A stretch of 50,885 nt of DNA. Source: Bacillota bacterium (GTDB lineage: Bacteria; Bacillota; Clostridia; Oscillospirales; Ruminococcaceae). The notes under the pieces are model-generated. The model was not told the origin of the DNA, searched no databases, and saw only the letters and a list, made by a program, of their open reading frames with translations. The DNA lies in NCBI GenBank assembly GCA_023388515.1, contig JAEWGD010000024.1:1-50885 (forward strand). The letters run 5' to 3'. The position numbers and the translations under genes are program-made. Shown in pieces: positions 41,255 to 49,095 of the stretch (within the stretch, counting starts at the first letter, position 1; the number at the start of each line of letters is the position of its first letter).

Positions 41255-42088
41255 ATGGAGCTTAAACTAAAAGATGAAGAATTCACCCGTCTTGTTAGCT
41301 TTATGCGAAATAATTACGGTATAAATCTTACAAAAAAACGTGTGTTAATAGAGGGTAGGCTTTCTCATATCGTGCAACAAAAAGGGTTCACTGACTATAC
41401 CTCATATTTAAACAGTGTTTTTAATGATAAGAGTGGCAAGGAATTAGCTACTCTTGTCAATAAGCTTACAACTAATCATACTTATTTCCTAAGAGAACCT
41501 GAGCATTTTGAATATATGAAACAGGTTGTACTCCCACATATTGAAGCTACTGTAAAGGATAGGGATGCACGAATATGGTGTGCTGCCTCGTCTTCTGGGG
41601 AAGAGCCTTATACAATTGCTATGGTTATTGATGAATATTTTGGGGATAAGAAAAAGAATTGGGACCTTAGAATTCTTGCGACTGATATTTCTACCAATGT
41701 TTTGCAAAAGGCTGAAGCTGGTATTTATACTGAGGAGTCAGTTAGCACTCTCCCTGCACATTGGCGTACTAAATATTTTACAAAAACCAGCAGTGACAGC
41801 TATCAAATTTCTGATGATATTCGTAAAGAAGTTGTGTTTAAGCAGTTTAATCTAATGGATAACATTATCAATAAAAAGCCATATGACATTATCTTCTGCA
41901 GAAATGTAATGATATATTTTGAGGGCGATACAAAGAGTTCGCTTATAAAAAGGTTTTATGATGTAACCAAAGATGGTGGTTATCTTTTTATAGGGCATGC
42001 CGAAAGTATTCCTAGAAATTCTTGCTATACTTATATTAAGCCTGCTGTTTATCAGAAACAAAAAAATAAAATGCAGAATTCTTTATGA
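41255..42088 (+). CDS. cheR: Chemotaxis protein methyltransferase CheR
   Basis: Methylates receptor glutamates with S-adenosylmethionine in adaptation. The 277-residue protein has an N-terminal helical domain (about 1-75) and the SAM-binding domain: TTNHTYFLREPEHFEYM, IWCAASSSGEEPYTIAMV, DLRILATDISTNVLQKAEAG, YDIIFCRNVMIYF, and the C-terminal GYLFIGHAESI. The start is ATG 41255, six bases after GGAGTG; an in-frame GTG at 41246 overlaps the cheW stop. Confidence 0.94.
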   Translation: MELKLKDEEFTRLVSFMRNNYGINLTKKRVLIEGRLSHIVQQKGFTDYTSYLNSVFNDKSGKELATLVNKLTTNHTYFLREPEHFEYMKQVVLPHIEATVKDRDARIWCAASSSGEEPYTIAMVIDEYFGDKKKNWDLRILATDISTNVLQKAEAGIYTEESVSTLPAHWRTKYFTKTSSDSYQISDDIRKEVVFKQFNLMDNIINKKPYDIIFCRNVMIYFEGDTKSSLIKRFYDVTKDGGYLFIGHAESIPRNSCYTYIKPAVYQKQKNKMQNSL

Positions 42089-42164
42089 CAAAACGCTATA
42101 CACTATAATAATAACTATGAAGTTTATTTATGTTTCTGAAAAAAAAGACTTTGGTGGTGAGAAT

Positions 42165-43208
42165 ATGATTGAACGAAAAATAAAAGTATTAATCGTTGAT
42201 GATTCAATACTTTTTAGAGAAACACTCGCAAAATTACTTTCCTATGGTAATACCATTGAAGTTGTAGGCAAAGCAGGCGACGCATTTGAGGCAAGGGATA
42301 AGATCCTTGAACTTCATCCTGATGTAATGACTCTTGATGTAGAAATGCCTAAAATGAATGGTATCCAGTTTCTTAAAAAGTTAATTCCTCAATACCCTAT
42401 ACCAACAGTTATTTGCTCCTCAATGCCAATTATGGCGTTTGACGCTTTAGATGCAGGTGCTGTTGATTATGTAAAAAAGCCCCTTATAAAGTCGCCTGAC
42501 GATATGCAGGAGTTTGCGAATGATTTGAAGGGTAAAATTGTAACTGCCTCACAAGCAAAGGTACGCAATATTACTCGCCCATCATCGCCCTTGCCGTCTA
42601 TCGCTAATCTAGCCAATGGCAGAAAGTCTAATAACAATATGGTGATTGCAATGGGTACTTCCACTGGTGGAACTGACGCTTTACAAGTAGTTTTAAATGA
42701 TATGCCTACGCACTGTCCACCGATAGTTATTGTACAGCATATGCCACCTGTTTTCACAAAAATGTTTGCAGAAAGGCTGAATAAAATCTGTGCAATTGAA
42801 ATAAAGGAGGCAGAAAACGGCGACCGTCTTAAAAATGGTCTTGCACTGCTTGCACCTGGTGATTTCCAGATGGAGCTGAAAAAGGATTCACGAGGATATT
42901 ATGTCAAAGTCTTTCGTGGCGAAAAGGTTTCAGGGCATTGTCCGTCAGTTAATGTGCTTTTTGACAGTGTAGCTGAGGTTGCTGGCAAGAATTCTATCGG
43001 TGTTATTATGACTGGAATGGGTTCAGATGGTGCTACTGGGCTGGTTAAGATGCGTAATGCGGGAGCATATACTATTGGGCAAAACAGGGAAAGCTGTGTA
43101 GTTTATGGTATGCCTATGGTTGCATTCAATCTTGGTGGTTGTAGTGTACAAGCACCTCTTGACAAAATCAGTGGGGTTATATGCAAAAAGCTTTCCATGT
43201 GTGAATAA
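42165..43208 (+). CDS. cheB: Chemotaxis methylesterase/glutamine deamidase CheB
   Basis: Removes methyl groups from receptors and is activated by CheA. The 347-residue protein has an N-terminal receiver (Asp58 in VMTLDVEMPKMNG, acidic pair in LIVDDS, Lys in VKKPL), a linker (about 130-155), and a C-terminal esterase with the triad Ser166 (GTSTGG), His192 (IVQHMPP) and Asp287 (MTGMGSDG). The start is ATG 42165 after GGTGGTGAG; the 56-codon extension to 41997 lies in the end of cheR. Confidence 0.95.
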   Translation: MIERKIKVLIVDDSILFRETLAKLLSYGNTIEVVGKAGDAFEARDKILELHPDVMTLDVEMPKMNGIQFLKKLIPQYPIPTVICSSMPIMAFDALDAGAVDYVKKPLIKSPDDMQEFANDLKGKIVTASQAKVRNITRPSSPLPSIANLANGRKSNNNMVIAMGTSTGGTDALQVVLNDMPTHCPPIVIVQHMPPVFTKMFAERLNKICAIEIKEAENGDRLKNGLALLAPGDFQMELKKDSRGYYVKVFRGEKVSGHCPSVNVLFDSVAEVAGKNSIGVIMTGMGSDGATGLVKMRNAGAYTIGQNRESCVVYGMPMVAFNLGGCSVQAPLDKISGVICKKLSMCE

Positions 43209-43231
43209 ACCTTGCAGAAAAGAGGATATAT

Positions 43232-43735
43232 ATGAGTAGTATATTGAATAGATTTGATGAAAAAGAAGAAGATGTTAATTTAGACACCGAAAAGTATCTT
43301 ACTTTCTTGATTGATAAGCAATATTACGCTTATCCGATTAAGGATGTTCGTGAGATTATTGAAATGCAACTGATTACAGAAATCCCCGAATTCCCCTCCT
43401 ACGCAAAAGGGATTATAGACCTCCGAAGTAAAGTCGTTCCGATTATTGATGTAAGACTGCGTTTTTACAAGCCTGAAATTGAGTACACTGAACGCACTTG
43501 CATAATTGTCCTTGATATAAAAGATATACAAATTGGATTTATTGTTGATACCGTCGATGAGGTTATCGACATCAGCAAAGATAATATTTCATCTGCACCA
43601 GCAATTACTTCCGATAGAAGCACAAGGTTTATTGAGGGTATTGGGCGTGTTAATTCAAAAATAATTATGCTACTTAATGCACTTAAAATGCTTAACGATG
43701 AGGATTTACAAGCATTTGATTTTATGAATCAATAA
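43232..43735 (+). CDS. cheW: Chemotaxis adaptor CheW (second copy)
   Basis: A 167-residue CheW-family protein with an acidic N-terminal extension (NRFDEKEEDVNLDTEKYLTF) and the family core: YPIKDVREIIEMQLITEIPEF, AKGIIDLRSKVVPIIDVRLRF, and IGFIVDTVDEVIDI. It differs clearly from the first copy, so it is not a recent duplicate; it may serve a separate set of receptors. RBS AGAGGA. Last gene of the plus-strand block, followed by a terminator. Confidence 0.9.
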   Translation: MSSILNRFDEKEEDVNLDTEKYLTFLIDKQYYAYPIKDVREIIEMQLITEIPEFPSYAKGIIDLRSKVVPIIDVRLRFYKPEIEYTERTCIIVLDIKDIQIGFIVDTVDEVIDISKDNISSAPAITSDRSTRFIEGIGRVNSKIIMLLNALKMLNDEDLQAFDFMNQ

Positions 43736-43739
43736 AATA

Positions 43740-43780
43740 AAGCCGTAAAATCACTGCTAATAACAATGATTTTACGGCTT
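43740..43780. terminator. Bidirectional terminator between the two chemotaxis blocks
   Basis: A perfect 14-bp stem, AAGCCGTAAAATCA (43740-43753) with TGATTTTACGGCTT (43767-43780). It separates the convergent cheW and cheD ends. Confidence 0.85.
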
Positions 43781-43814
43781 ATTCTTGTTCATTTATAATA
43801 TCTATCTTGAAAAG

Positions 43815-44297
43815 CTAAAGTACAACAAGTCTACTAGACGCTGTTTTCACTTTCATCTCACCACTTTTTACATCAAAAAATACTGTACGTCCAAAATTCG
43901 CTCCAGTATCCTCTGCAATTATCCTTATCCTGTTACCAGAAAGCACCCTTTTTACTGCCTCAACATTCCTCTCACCTATGTTAAATGTATTAAGCTGAGT
44001 CTGAAACATTTGTGCCCCTCCAGCAATTTTTGCAGTTATATTGGAAATTTCTGCACCATTCCTTATCATCATCTGTATCAACTCAGCTATTCCAGTATCG
44101 GCATATCTCCTAAGATTTGTGGCTGAACTCCCCGAATCCTTGCTATATGGTAGCATTATATGTGCCATGCCCCCTATCGCACGATTACGGTCAAGCAGGC
44201 ATATTCCAACACATGAACCTAAGGCATATGTAACAAGTACATCAGGAACTTTAGCAATGTTGAGGTCGGATATACCGATATTGATAATCTTGCTCAT
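43815..44297 (-). CDS. cheD: Chemoreceptor glutamine deamidase CheD
   Basis: Converts receptor glutamines to glutamates and also binds CheC. The 160-residue protein shows the catalytic Cys29 in YALGSCVGICLLD, His46 in GGMAHIMLP, and IAGGAQMFQ. The ATG is two bases after the cheC stop, with GGGAGTAGG in the end of cheC as RBS, so the two proteins are translationally linked. This fits their known physical pairing in B. subtilis and Thermotoga. Confidence 0.94.
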   Translation of the reverse strand: MSKIINIGISDLNIAKVPDVLVTYALGSCVGICLLDRNRAIGGMAHIMLPYSKDSGSSATNLRRYADTGIAELIQMMIRNGAEISNITAKIAGGAQMFQTQLNTFNIGERNVEAVKRVLSGNRIRIIAEDTGANFGRTVFFDVKSGEMKVKTASSRLVVL

Positions 44298-44298
44298 A

Positions 44299-44922
44299 TC
44301 AGATACCTACTCCCAATTTTTTAAATAACAAGTTAAGTGAATCCATCTCTGGAACAAGTATCATATTACTATTAATTATATTACTTCCTATTCCAAAAGA
44401 ATCATCAATAAATAATACCTTATCGCCAACGCTTGCAAACTCAATTGCAGGAACGCTAAGAATTGCACCAGCCATATCTATGCAGATAGAGGGCGTAGAT
44501 ACGGTTATAGTTAGTCCTGTCATGCTTGATAATGCCCTAACATATGCACCAGCCATTATATTGCCAATTTCACTAAGTGCTGATTTATCCATCTCATCAA
44601 GTTCCAAAGCAGAATTGAATTTCTTACCGAAAAAGGTTTTCAAAACAGTATCTACAAATTCATCTTCAAAAATATAGAGTATCATACCTTTAATTCCACC
44701 CATCAAGCGAATCAGAACTCCCGTAACAATATTTTCAGCTCCACCAATAAACTGAACAGCATCATTAAAACTAAGAATTCTAACCCTTGGAACATTTATA
44801 CTTATTTCTTTACCAACAAGAGTCGCCAAAGAAGTAACTGCATTGCCTGTACCGATATTCCCAAGCTCCGTAAGTACATCAACGTGCATGGAATTTAGGT
44901 CGTCAATATTATTAAGAGTCAT
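44299..44922 (-). CDS. cheC: CheY-P phosphatase CheC
   Basis: Dephosphorylates CheY-P and, when bound to CheD, is more active. The 207-residue protein has the two phosphatase signatures of the family: LTELGNIGTGNAVTSLATLV near residue 17 and ALSEIGNIMAGAYVRALSSM in the middle, each with the E-x2-N pair. It lies between cheY and cheD on the minus strand. Confidence 0.93.
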   Translation of the reverse strand: MTLNNIDDLNSMHVDVLTELGNIGTGNAVTSLATLVGKEISINVPRVRILSFNDAVQFIGGAENIVTGVLIRLMGGIKGMILYIFEDEFVDTVLKTFFGKKFNSALELDEMDKSALSEIGNIMAGAYVRALSSMTGLTITVSTPSICIDMAGAILSVPAIEFASVGDKVLFIDDSFGIGSNIINSNMILVPEMDSLNLLFKKLGVGI

Positions 44923-44966
44923 TACAAAGCCCCTTTCAACGCATACCTACATAGAATCTATTTTCA

Positions 44967-45329
44967 TTAACTTAATATCTTACCTACAATTTGTAGAATT
45001 CTATCAGGCTTAAAAGGCTTAACAATAAAGTCCAATGCTCCCAACTTAATTGCCTCAACAACCATAGACTCTTGTCCCATAGCTGAACACATTATAATTT
45101 TCGACTCAGAGTCCATCGCCTTAATCTCCCTCAATGCCTCAATTCCTGTTTTATTAGGCATTGTTATATCCATTATAATAAGGTCTGGCATCTCTTCTTT
45201 GTACATATTGCAAGCAATTTCACCATCTGCTGCTTCAATAATATTAGTGTATCCATTTTTAGTTAATGTATCTTTTAACATCATTCTCATAAATGCTGCA
45301 TCATCAACTAGTAATATTTTCTTTTCCAT
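44967..45329 (-). CDS. cheY: Chemotaxis response regulator CheY
   Basis: A single-domain response regulator that carries the signal from CheA to the flagellar switch. The 120 residues include the acidic pair Asp9-Asp10, phospho-acceptor Asp54 (LIIMDITMPNKTG), Ser82 (MCSAMGQ) and Lys104 (FIVKPF). It starts five bases after the fliY stop and precedes cheC by 44 bases. Confidence 0.94.
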   Translation of the reverse strand: MEKKILLVDDAAFMRMMLKDTLTKNGYTNIIEAADGEIACNMYKEEMPDLIIMDITMPNKTGIEALREIKAMDSESKIIMCSAMGQESMVVEAIKLGALDFIVKPFKPDRILQIVGKILS

Positions 45330-45334
45330 ATCAA

Positions 45335-46432
45335 TTACCCCTTACTTCCTAAACTATCCAAAAGCTTGGATTTAATAATTTCTGTAATTCTTACTGCAAA
45401 ATTATCGTCAATTACTACAACCTCACCTCTAGCAATCAAATTTCCATTTACTATAACATCCACTGGAGATTCAGCCGAACGTTCTAGTTCAACAACTGTC
45501 CCCTTTGAAAACTCAAGAATATCTTTTACTTTTCTTCTTGCAGAACCAATTTCTATCGAAACATTTAACGGAACACCCAATAACAACTGAAGATTATCAG
45601 CTTGCTCATGAGAAAGTCCTTCATCCGTCATTCGTTTTAATAAAACATCATTAATATTTACGTCACTACTAGCTTTTTGTGGTGGGCTTTGTACGCTTAC
45701 CTCATTATTTGAATAAGGTTGAGGTGTGTTATTTTGAACCGTTTGACTAACAACCACTTCTGGCTCTTTCTTAACTTCAACCACAGGTGCTTGTGCTTCA
45801 ACAGGTGTTTCAGCCGAATCCCCATATGCAGAAAGCATTTTTTTCGCCATTTCATTCGCCAAATCAAGTGAAAGTATTGTTACAAACTCACTTTTTATAA
45901 TACCATCAATAGTAAGGTCAAATGAAATCGTACAAACATAATCATCAGGACTGTCAGCATAAGCACTCCATGCATCACCCTCACCCTCAGAAATTACTGC
46001 CTTAGGTGTGGATATATCAATCTGTGTGGCGAGAATCTCTGACAACGCCGTAGCCGATGCACCCATCATTTGATTCATTACTTCACAAACTGCTGAAATA
46101 TTCATCTCATCAAACTCAAAATCATCTGTAACAACTAACGGCAACCCCATAAGCTGATTAAGTATTAACTGAACATCACTTTGTTTCAACACTAAAAGCG
46201 ATGAACCCGAAACACCCCTTATATATTCAATTACAACATGAACTGAAGGTTCAAGATTAGGAAATGAAATCTCACTAACCTTGCCTATATTAACCTGAGG
46301 TGTAGTAATCCAAACCTTAGCATCTAGCATTCCTGAAACAGCAGTTGCTGCTGAACCCATAGTGATATTATGGATTTCACCTATGGCATCCTTTTTCATT
46401 TCATTAAAGTCATTTATAGTAGCACTCGCCAT
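45335..46432 (-). CDS. fliY: Flagellar motor switch phosphatase FliY
   Basis: A switch-complex protein of Gram-positive flagella that also dephosphorylates CheY-P. The 365-residue protein has a CheC-like N-terminal half with two signatures (AIGEIHNITMGSAATAVSGM and AVCEVMNQMMGASATALSEI). A Pro/Gln/Val-rich linker (about 205-265) follows, then a C-terminal FliN/SpoA domain (LLLGVPLNVSIEIGSARRKV, GTVVELERSAESPVDVIVNG, GEVVVIDDNFAVRITEI). It lies ten bases after fliM with its RBS across the fliM stop. Confidence 0.95.
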   Translation of the reverse strand: MASATINDFNEMKKDAIGEIHNITMGSAATAVSGMLDAKVWITTPQVNIGKVSEISFPNLEPSVHVVIEYIRGVSGSSLLVLKQSDVQLILNQLMGLPLVVTDDFEFDEMNISAVCEVMNQMMGASATALSEILATQIDISTPKAVISEGEGDAWSAYADSPDDYVCTISFDLTIDGIIKSEFVTILSLDLANEMAKKMLSAYGDSAETPVEAQAPVVEVKKEPEVVVSQTVQNNTPQPYSNNEVSVQSPPQKASSDVNINDVLLKRMTDEGLSHEQADNLQLLLGVPLNVSIEIGSARRKVKDILEFSKGTVVELERSAESPVDVIVNGNLIARGEVVVIDDNFAVRITEIIKSKLLDSLGSKG

Positions 46433-46441
46433 GTTTATACC

Positions 46442-47443
46442 TCAATTCTTGTAAATGTTATCTATCTTAATTGCTTTTCTATTATTATTTACACCAACTT
46501 TTCCATCAAACCATAAATTGTCGTTAATTTTAACTGACGCATTCCCCGTTATAGGCATATTCAAAGGAATAATATCATCAGTTTGAAGCGTCAATATATC
46601 AGCAAGTGCAATTTTAGTTTCAGCAAAAATTACATTAATGTCTAAATGTGAATTATTTATCCCTTTTAGTATACTCTCACGTCTTTTTCCTTCTCTTACA
46701 GCGTCATAACGCTTTAAACCTTGAGAATACTGGTCATTAAACTTAGTCATTACTGTTTCCATATTTACAGCAGGTAAACTAATTGTAATAATATTCTTTA
46801 CATCCTTTATCTCAACCTCAAGGGTAACTAACACAATAACTTCCTCAGGTGGAATTGATTGGCTTGCTCTTGCATTCGTTTCAATCCCAACAAGTCTAGG
46901 ATTTATTTCTAAATAAGGAGCCCATGCCTCCTTCAGCATATTTGACATCTTGTCCATTATGCCTTTCATCAGCCCAATTTCAATTTCAGTAAAGTCCCTA
47001 TTAATCTCAATATAAGGACCATCTCCACCAAGCAGCCTATCTATCAATGAATAAGTTACCGAATTCGACAACTGAATTATACAAGTTATATCCATTATAT
47101 CGTCATCTTCAATTCCAAGATCAACTGTTCCCATTATTACATGGTCTGGAAGTGCATTATTAAACTCATAATAACGCTGTTCCTCAATCTGCAAAACCTT
47201 TACCTTGCAGTGAATTCGAGTGTTACCCGTAAGGAACGATGAAAGAAGTCGTGAGTAAACTTCATATATGTCATTAATAACCTTTAGCCGTTCTTTAGTG
47301 AACTTCTTAGGCATCTTAAAATCATATACTTTAACTTTTTTCTCATTTATATTCTCTTCTATACTCTCAAACGCTTTAGTTCCCTCTGAACTGAAGCTAT
47401 TCAACAGCTCATCAATTTGACTTTGAGAAAGAACATCTGCCAT
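46442..47443 (-). CDS. fliM: Flagellar motor switch protein FliM
   Basis: Part of the C-ring; its N-terminus binds CheY-P to change rotation. The 333-residue protein starts MADVLSQSQIDELLNSF, the conserved CheY-binding segment. A middle domain (about 40-230) and a C-terminal SpoA domain (ILTLQTDDIIPLNMPITGNA) follow. I chose ATG 47443, six bases after GAAGGG; an ATG at 47461 lies before that RBS. It is the first gene of the minus-strand block in the window, with 232 AT-rich bases upstream. Confidence 0.94.
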   Translation of the reverse strand: MADVLSQSQIDELLNSFSSEGTKAFESIEENINEKKVKVYDFKMPKKFTKERLKVINDIYEVYSRLLSSFLTGNTRIHCKVKVLQIEEQRYYEFNNALPDHVIMGTVDLGIEDDDIMDITCIIQLSNSVTYSLIDRLLGGDGPYIEINRDFTEIEIGLMKGIMDKMSNMLKEAWAPYLEINPRLVGIETNARASQSIPPEEVIVLVTLEVEIKDVKNIITISLPAVNMETVMTKFNDQYSQGLKRYDAVREGKRRESILKGINNSHLDINVIFAETKIALADILTLQTDDIIPLNMPITGNASVKINDNLWFDGKVGVNNNRKAIKIDNIYKN

Positions 47444-47675
47444 CCTTTTCCCTTCTTTCATAAAATCTTATGTTAATATTTTTATGTAAATCAATTTATA
47501 ATAAATCATATTTATAATTATAATTCTAATTTCTTAATTATATCATGATACCAATTAACTTTCTATGCTGTAAAAGTTAATATTTAATAGACTATTAGTT
47601 AATTTTCAAAAAAATAATATAATTCATAAATTATATATTGCTTTTTATTCGATTATAGTTTAAAGTTAATTTATG

Positions 47676-48155
47676 TTAAAATTTTTCTTTGCGACGTTGT
47701 TTCCGTAGTTCACTTCTTCTAGCACCTAAATCCCATTCAGCTTGTTCCTCTTCCGTTTCAATTGCAAGCTTTGGAACAATAATTGGATTTTCATCTTCAT
47801 CAAGTGCAACCATAACTAGATATGCCTTATTAATAAGTTTCTTTTCTCCTGAAAGCTTTTCAACAAATGTTTCTACTGTAACCTCCATAGATGTGTTGCC
47901 CACATATGTAATCTTTCCACATAAAACTACCATATTGTTTACATATGCAGCCTCTTTGAAATGAAGGTTGTCAATCGAAACTGTTGTAACATTTCTGTTT
48001 GAGTGACGTCTTGCTACAACGCCAGCTACAATATCTATCCATTCTACTAACTTCCCACCGAAAAGTCTATCATATCCATTAATATGTTCAGGCATTATTA
48101 TTTGCACATGCTCTGTTTTTGATTCCTCAACTCTTTTTGCAAATGAATTCTCCAC
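47676..48155 (-). CDS. Acyl-CoA thioesterase (hotdog fold, YkhA-like)
   Basis: Hydrolyses acyl-CoA thioesters in the cytoplasm. The 159-residue protein has the typical hotdog pattern: MPEHINGYDRLFGGKLVEWID, AGVVARRHSNRNVTTVSID, LHFKEAAYVNNMVVLCGKI, and GNTSMEVTVETFVE. A charged tail (RRSELRKQRRKEKF) ends the protein. The start codon is GTG at 48155. The gene stands alone; the physiological acyl group is unknown. Confidence 0.9.
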   Translation of the reverse strand: MENSFAKRVEESKTEHVQIIMPEHINGYDRLFGGKLVEWIDIVAGVVARRHSNRNVTTVSIDNLHFKEAAYVNNMVVLCGKITYVGNTSMEVTVETFVEKLSGEKKLINKAYLVMVALDEDENPIIVPKLAIETEEEQAEWDLGARRSELRKQRRKEKF

Positions 48156-48271
48156 TTTTTAGCCCCACTTTCTCTATAATAACTTATTTTATTTTGTATA
48201 TATAGTATGCCATATTTCTTTGATTTTTGCAATTAAATTAATTTTACTTTATTTTTAAATCTTTTTTATTT

Positions 48272-48314
48272 TGTTGTAAAAGCAACAGACTTATTTTTGT
48301 TTTTATATTATACT
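48272..48314 (+). promoter_or_regulatory. Promoter with an upstream palindrome for the ferredoxin-hcp pair
   Basis: TGTTG (48272-48276) and CAACA (48283-48287) form a palindrome with a six-base spacer. A -10 TATACT lies at 48309-48314 with no good -35. With +1 at about 48321 the palindrome centre is at -41.5, the position of a class II activator site of the Crp/Fnr family. HcpR, a regulator of that family, is known to control hcp in anaerobes; that it acts here is inference. Confidence 0.45.
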
Positions 48315-48362
48315 CGAATAGTAAGGTAATTTACAACACAGAATATGAAAGGAAGATTATTT

Positions 48363-49082
48363 ATGAAAAGAAATATTATAACGATAGATAAAGATAAATG
48401 TATTGGATGCCAGCTTTGTGTTAATGCTTGCCAAGAGGGTGCAATCGGGATGAAAGACGGTAAGGCTGTACTTTTGCGTGATGATTACTGCGATGGATTA
48501 GGTAATTGTCTACCTGTATGCCCAACTAACGCCATATCATTTGAGGAAAGAGAGGCTCTTGCTTTTGATAAGAAAGCTGTTGAAGCTAATATGAATGAAA
48601 CAGAAGACGCTAACAAACAACCTCAAAAGCTAGCTTGTGGCTGTCCTGGTTCAAACTCTAAAACTCTAACAAGAAAAGCTACTACACAAACGCCTGTAAC
48701 TAACTCACCTGCTGAAAGCCAGCTAATGCAGTGGCCTGTTCAAATAAAGCTTGTACCTGTGAATGCTCCTTATTTTGACGGTGCAAACCTACTTATTGCA
48801 GCAGACTGTGCAGCATTTGCTTATGCTGATTTCCATAATAAATTTATTAGAAATCGTATCACTTTAATAGGCTGTCCTAAGCTTGATGAGGGTGATTATT
48901 CTGAAAAGCTAACTGAAATTTTAAAACATAATGAAATCAATAGTGTAACAGTTGTGAGAATGGAAGTTCCATGCTGTGGCGGTCTTGCTAACGCTGTTAA
49001 AACCGCATTACAGAACTGTGGAAAGCTCATTCAATGGCAGATTGTAACCATCTCAACCGATGGGCAAATTATAGAAAATTAG
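48363..49082 (+). CDS. Two-cluster 4Fe-4S ferredoxin-like protein linked to hcp
   Basis: A 239-residue iron-sulfur protein. The N-terminal 60 residues hold two 4Fe-4S motifs: CIGCQLCVNACQEGAI, and a second with wider spacing, CDGLGNCLPVCPTNAI. A linker with CGCPG (about 90-95) is followed by a C-terminal domain of about 110 residues (LLIAADCAAFAYADF, LIGCPKLD, VPCCGG) with several extra Cys. It probably passes electrons to Hcp, whose gene starts 13 bases downstream. The start is ATG 48363 after AAAGGAAG; an earlier ATG at 48345 overlaps that RBS. Confidence 0.82.
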   Translation: MKRNIITIDKDKCIGCQLCVNACQEGAIGMKDGKAVLLRDDYCDGLGNCLPVCPTNAISFEEREALAFDKKAVEANMNETEDANKQPQKLACGCPGSNSKTLTRKATTQTPVTNSPAESQLMQWPVQIKLVPVNAPYFDGANLLIAADCAAFAYADFHNKFIRNRITLIGCPKLDEGDYSEKLTEILKHNEINSVTVVRMEVPCCGGLANAVKTALQNCGKLIQWQIVTISTDGQIIEN

Positions 49083-49095
49083 GAGGATTTTAAGA

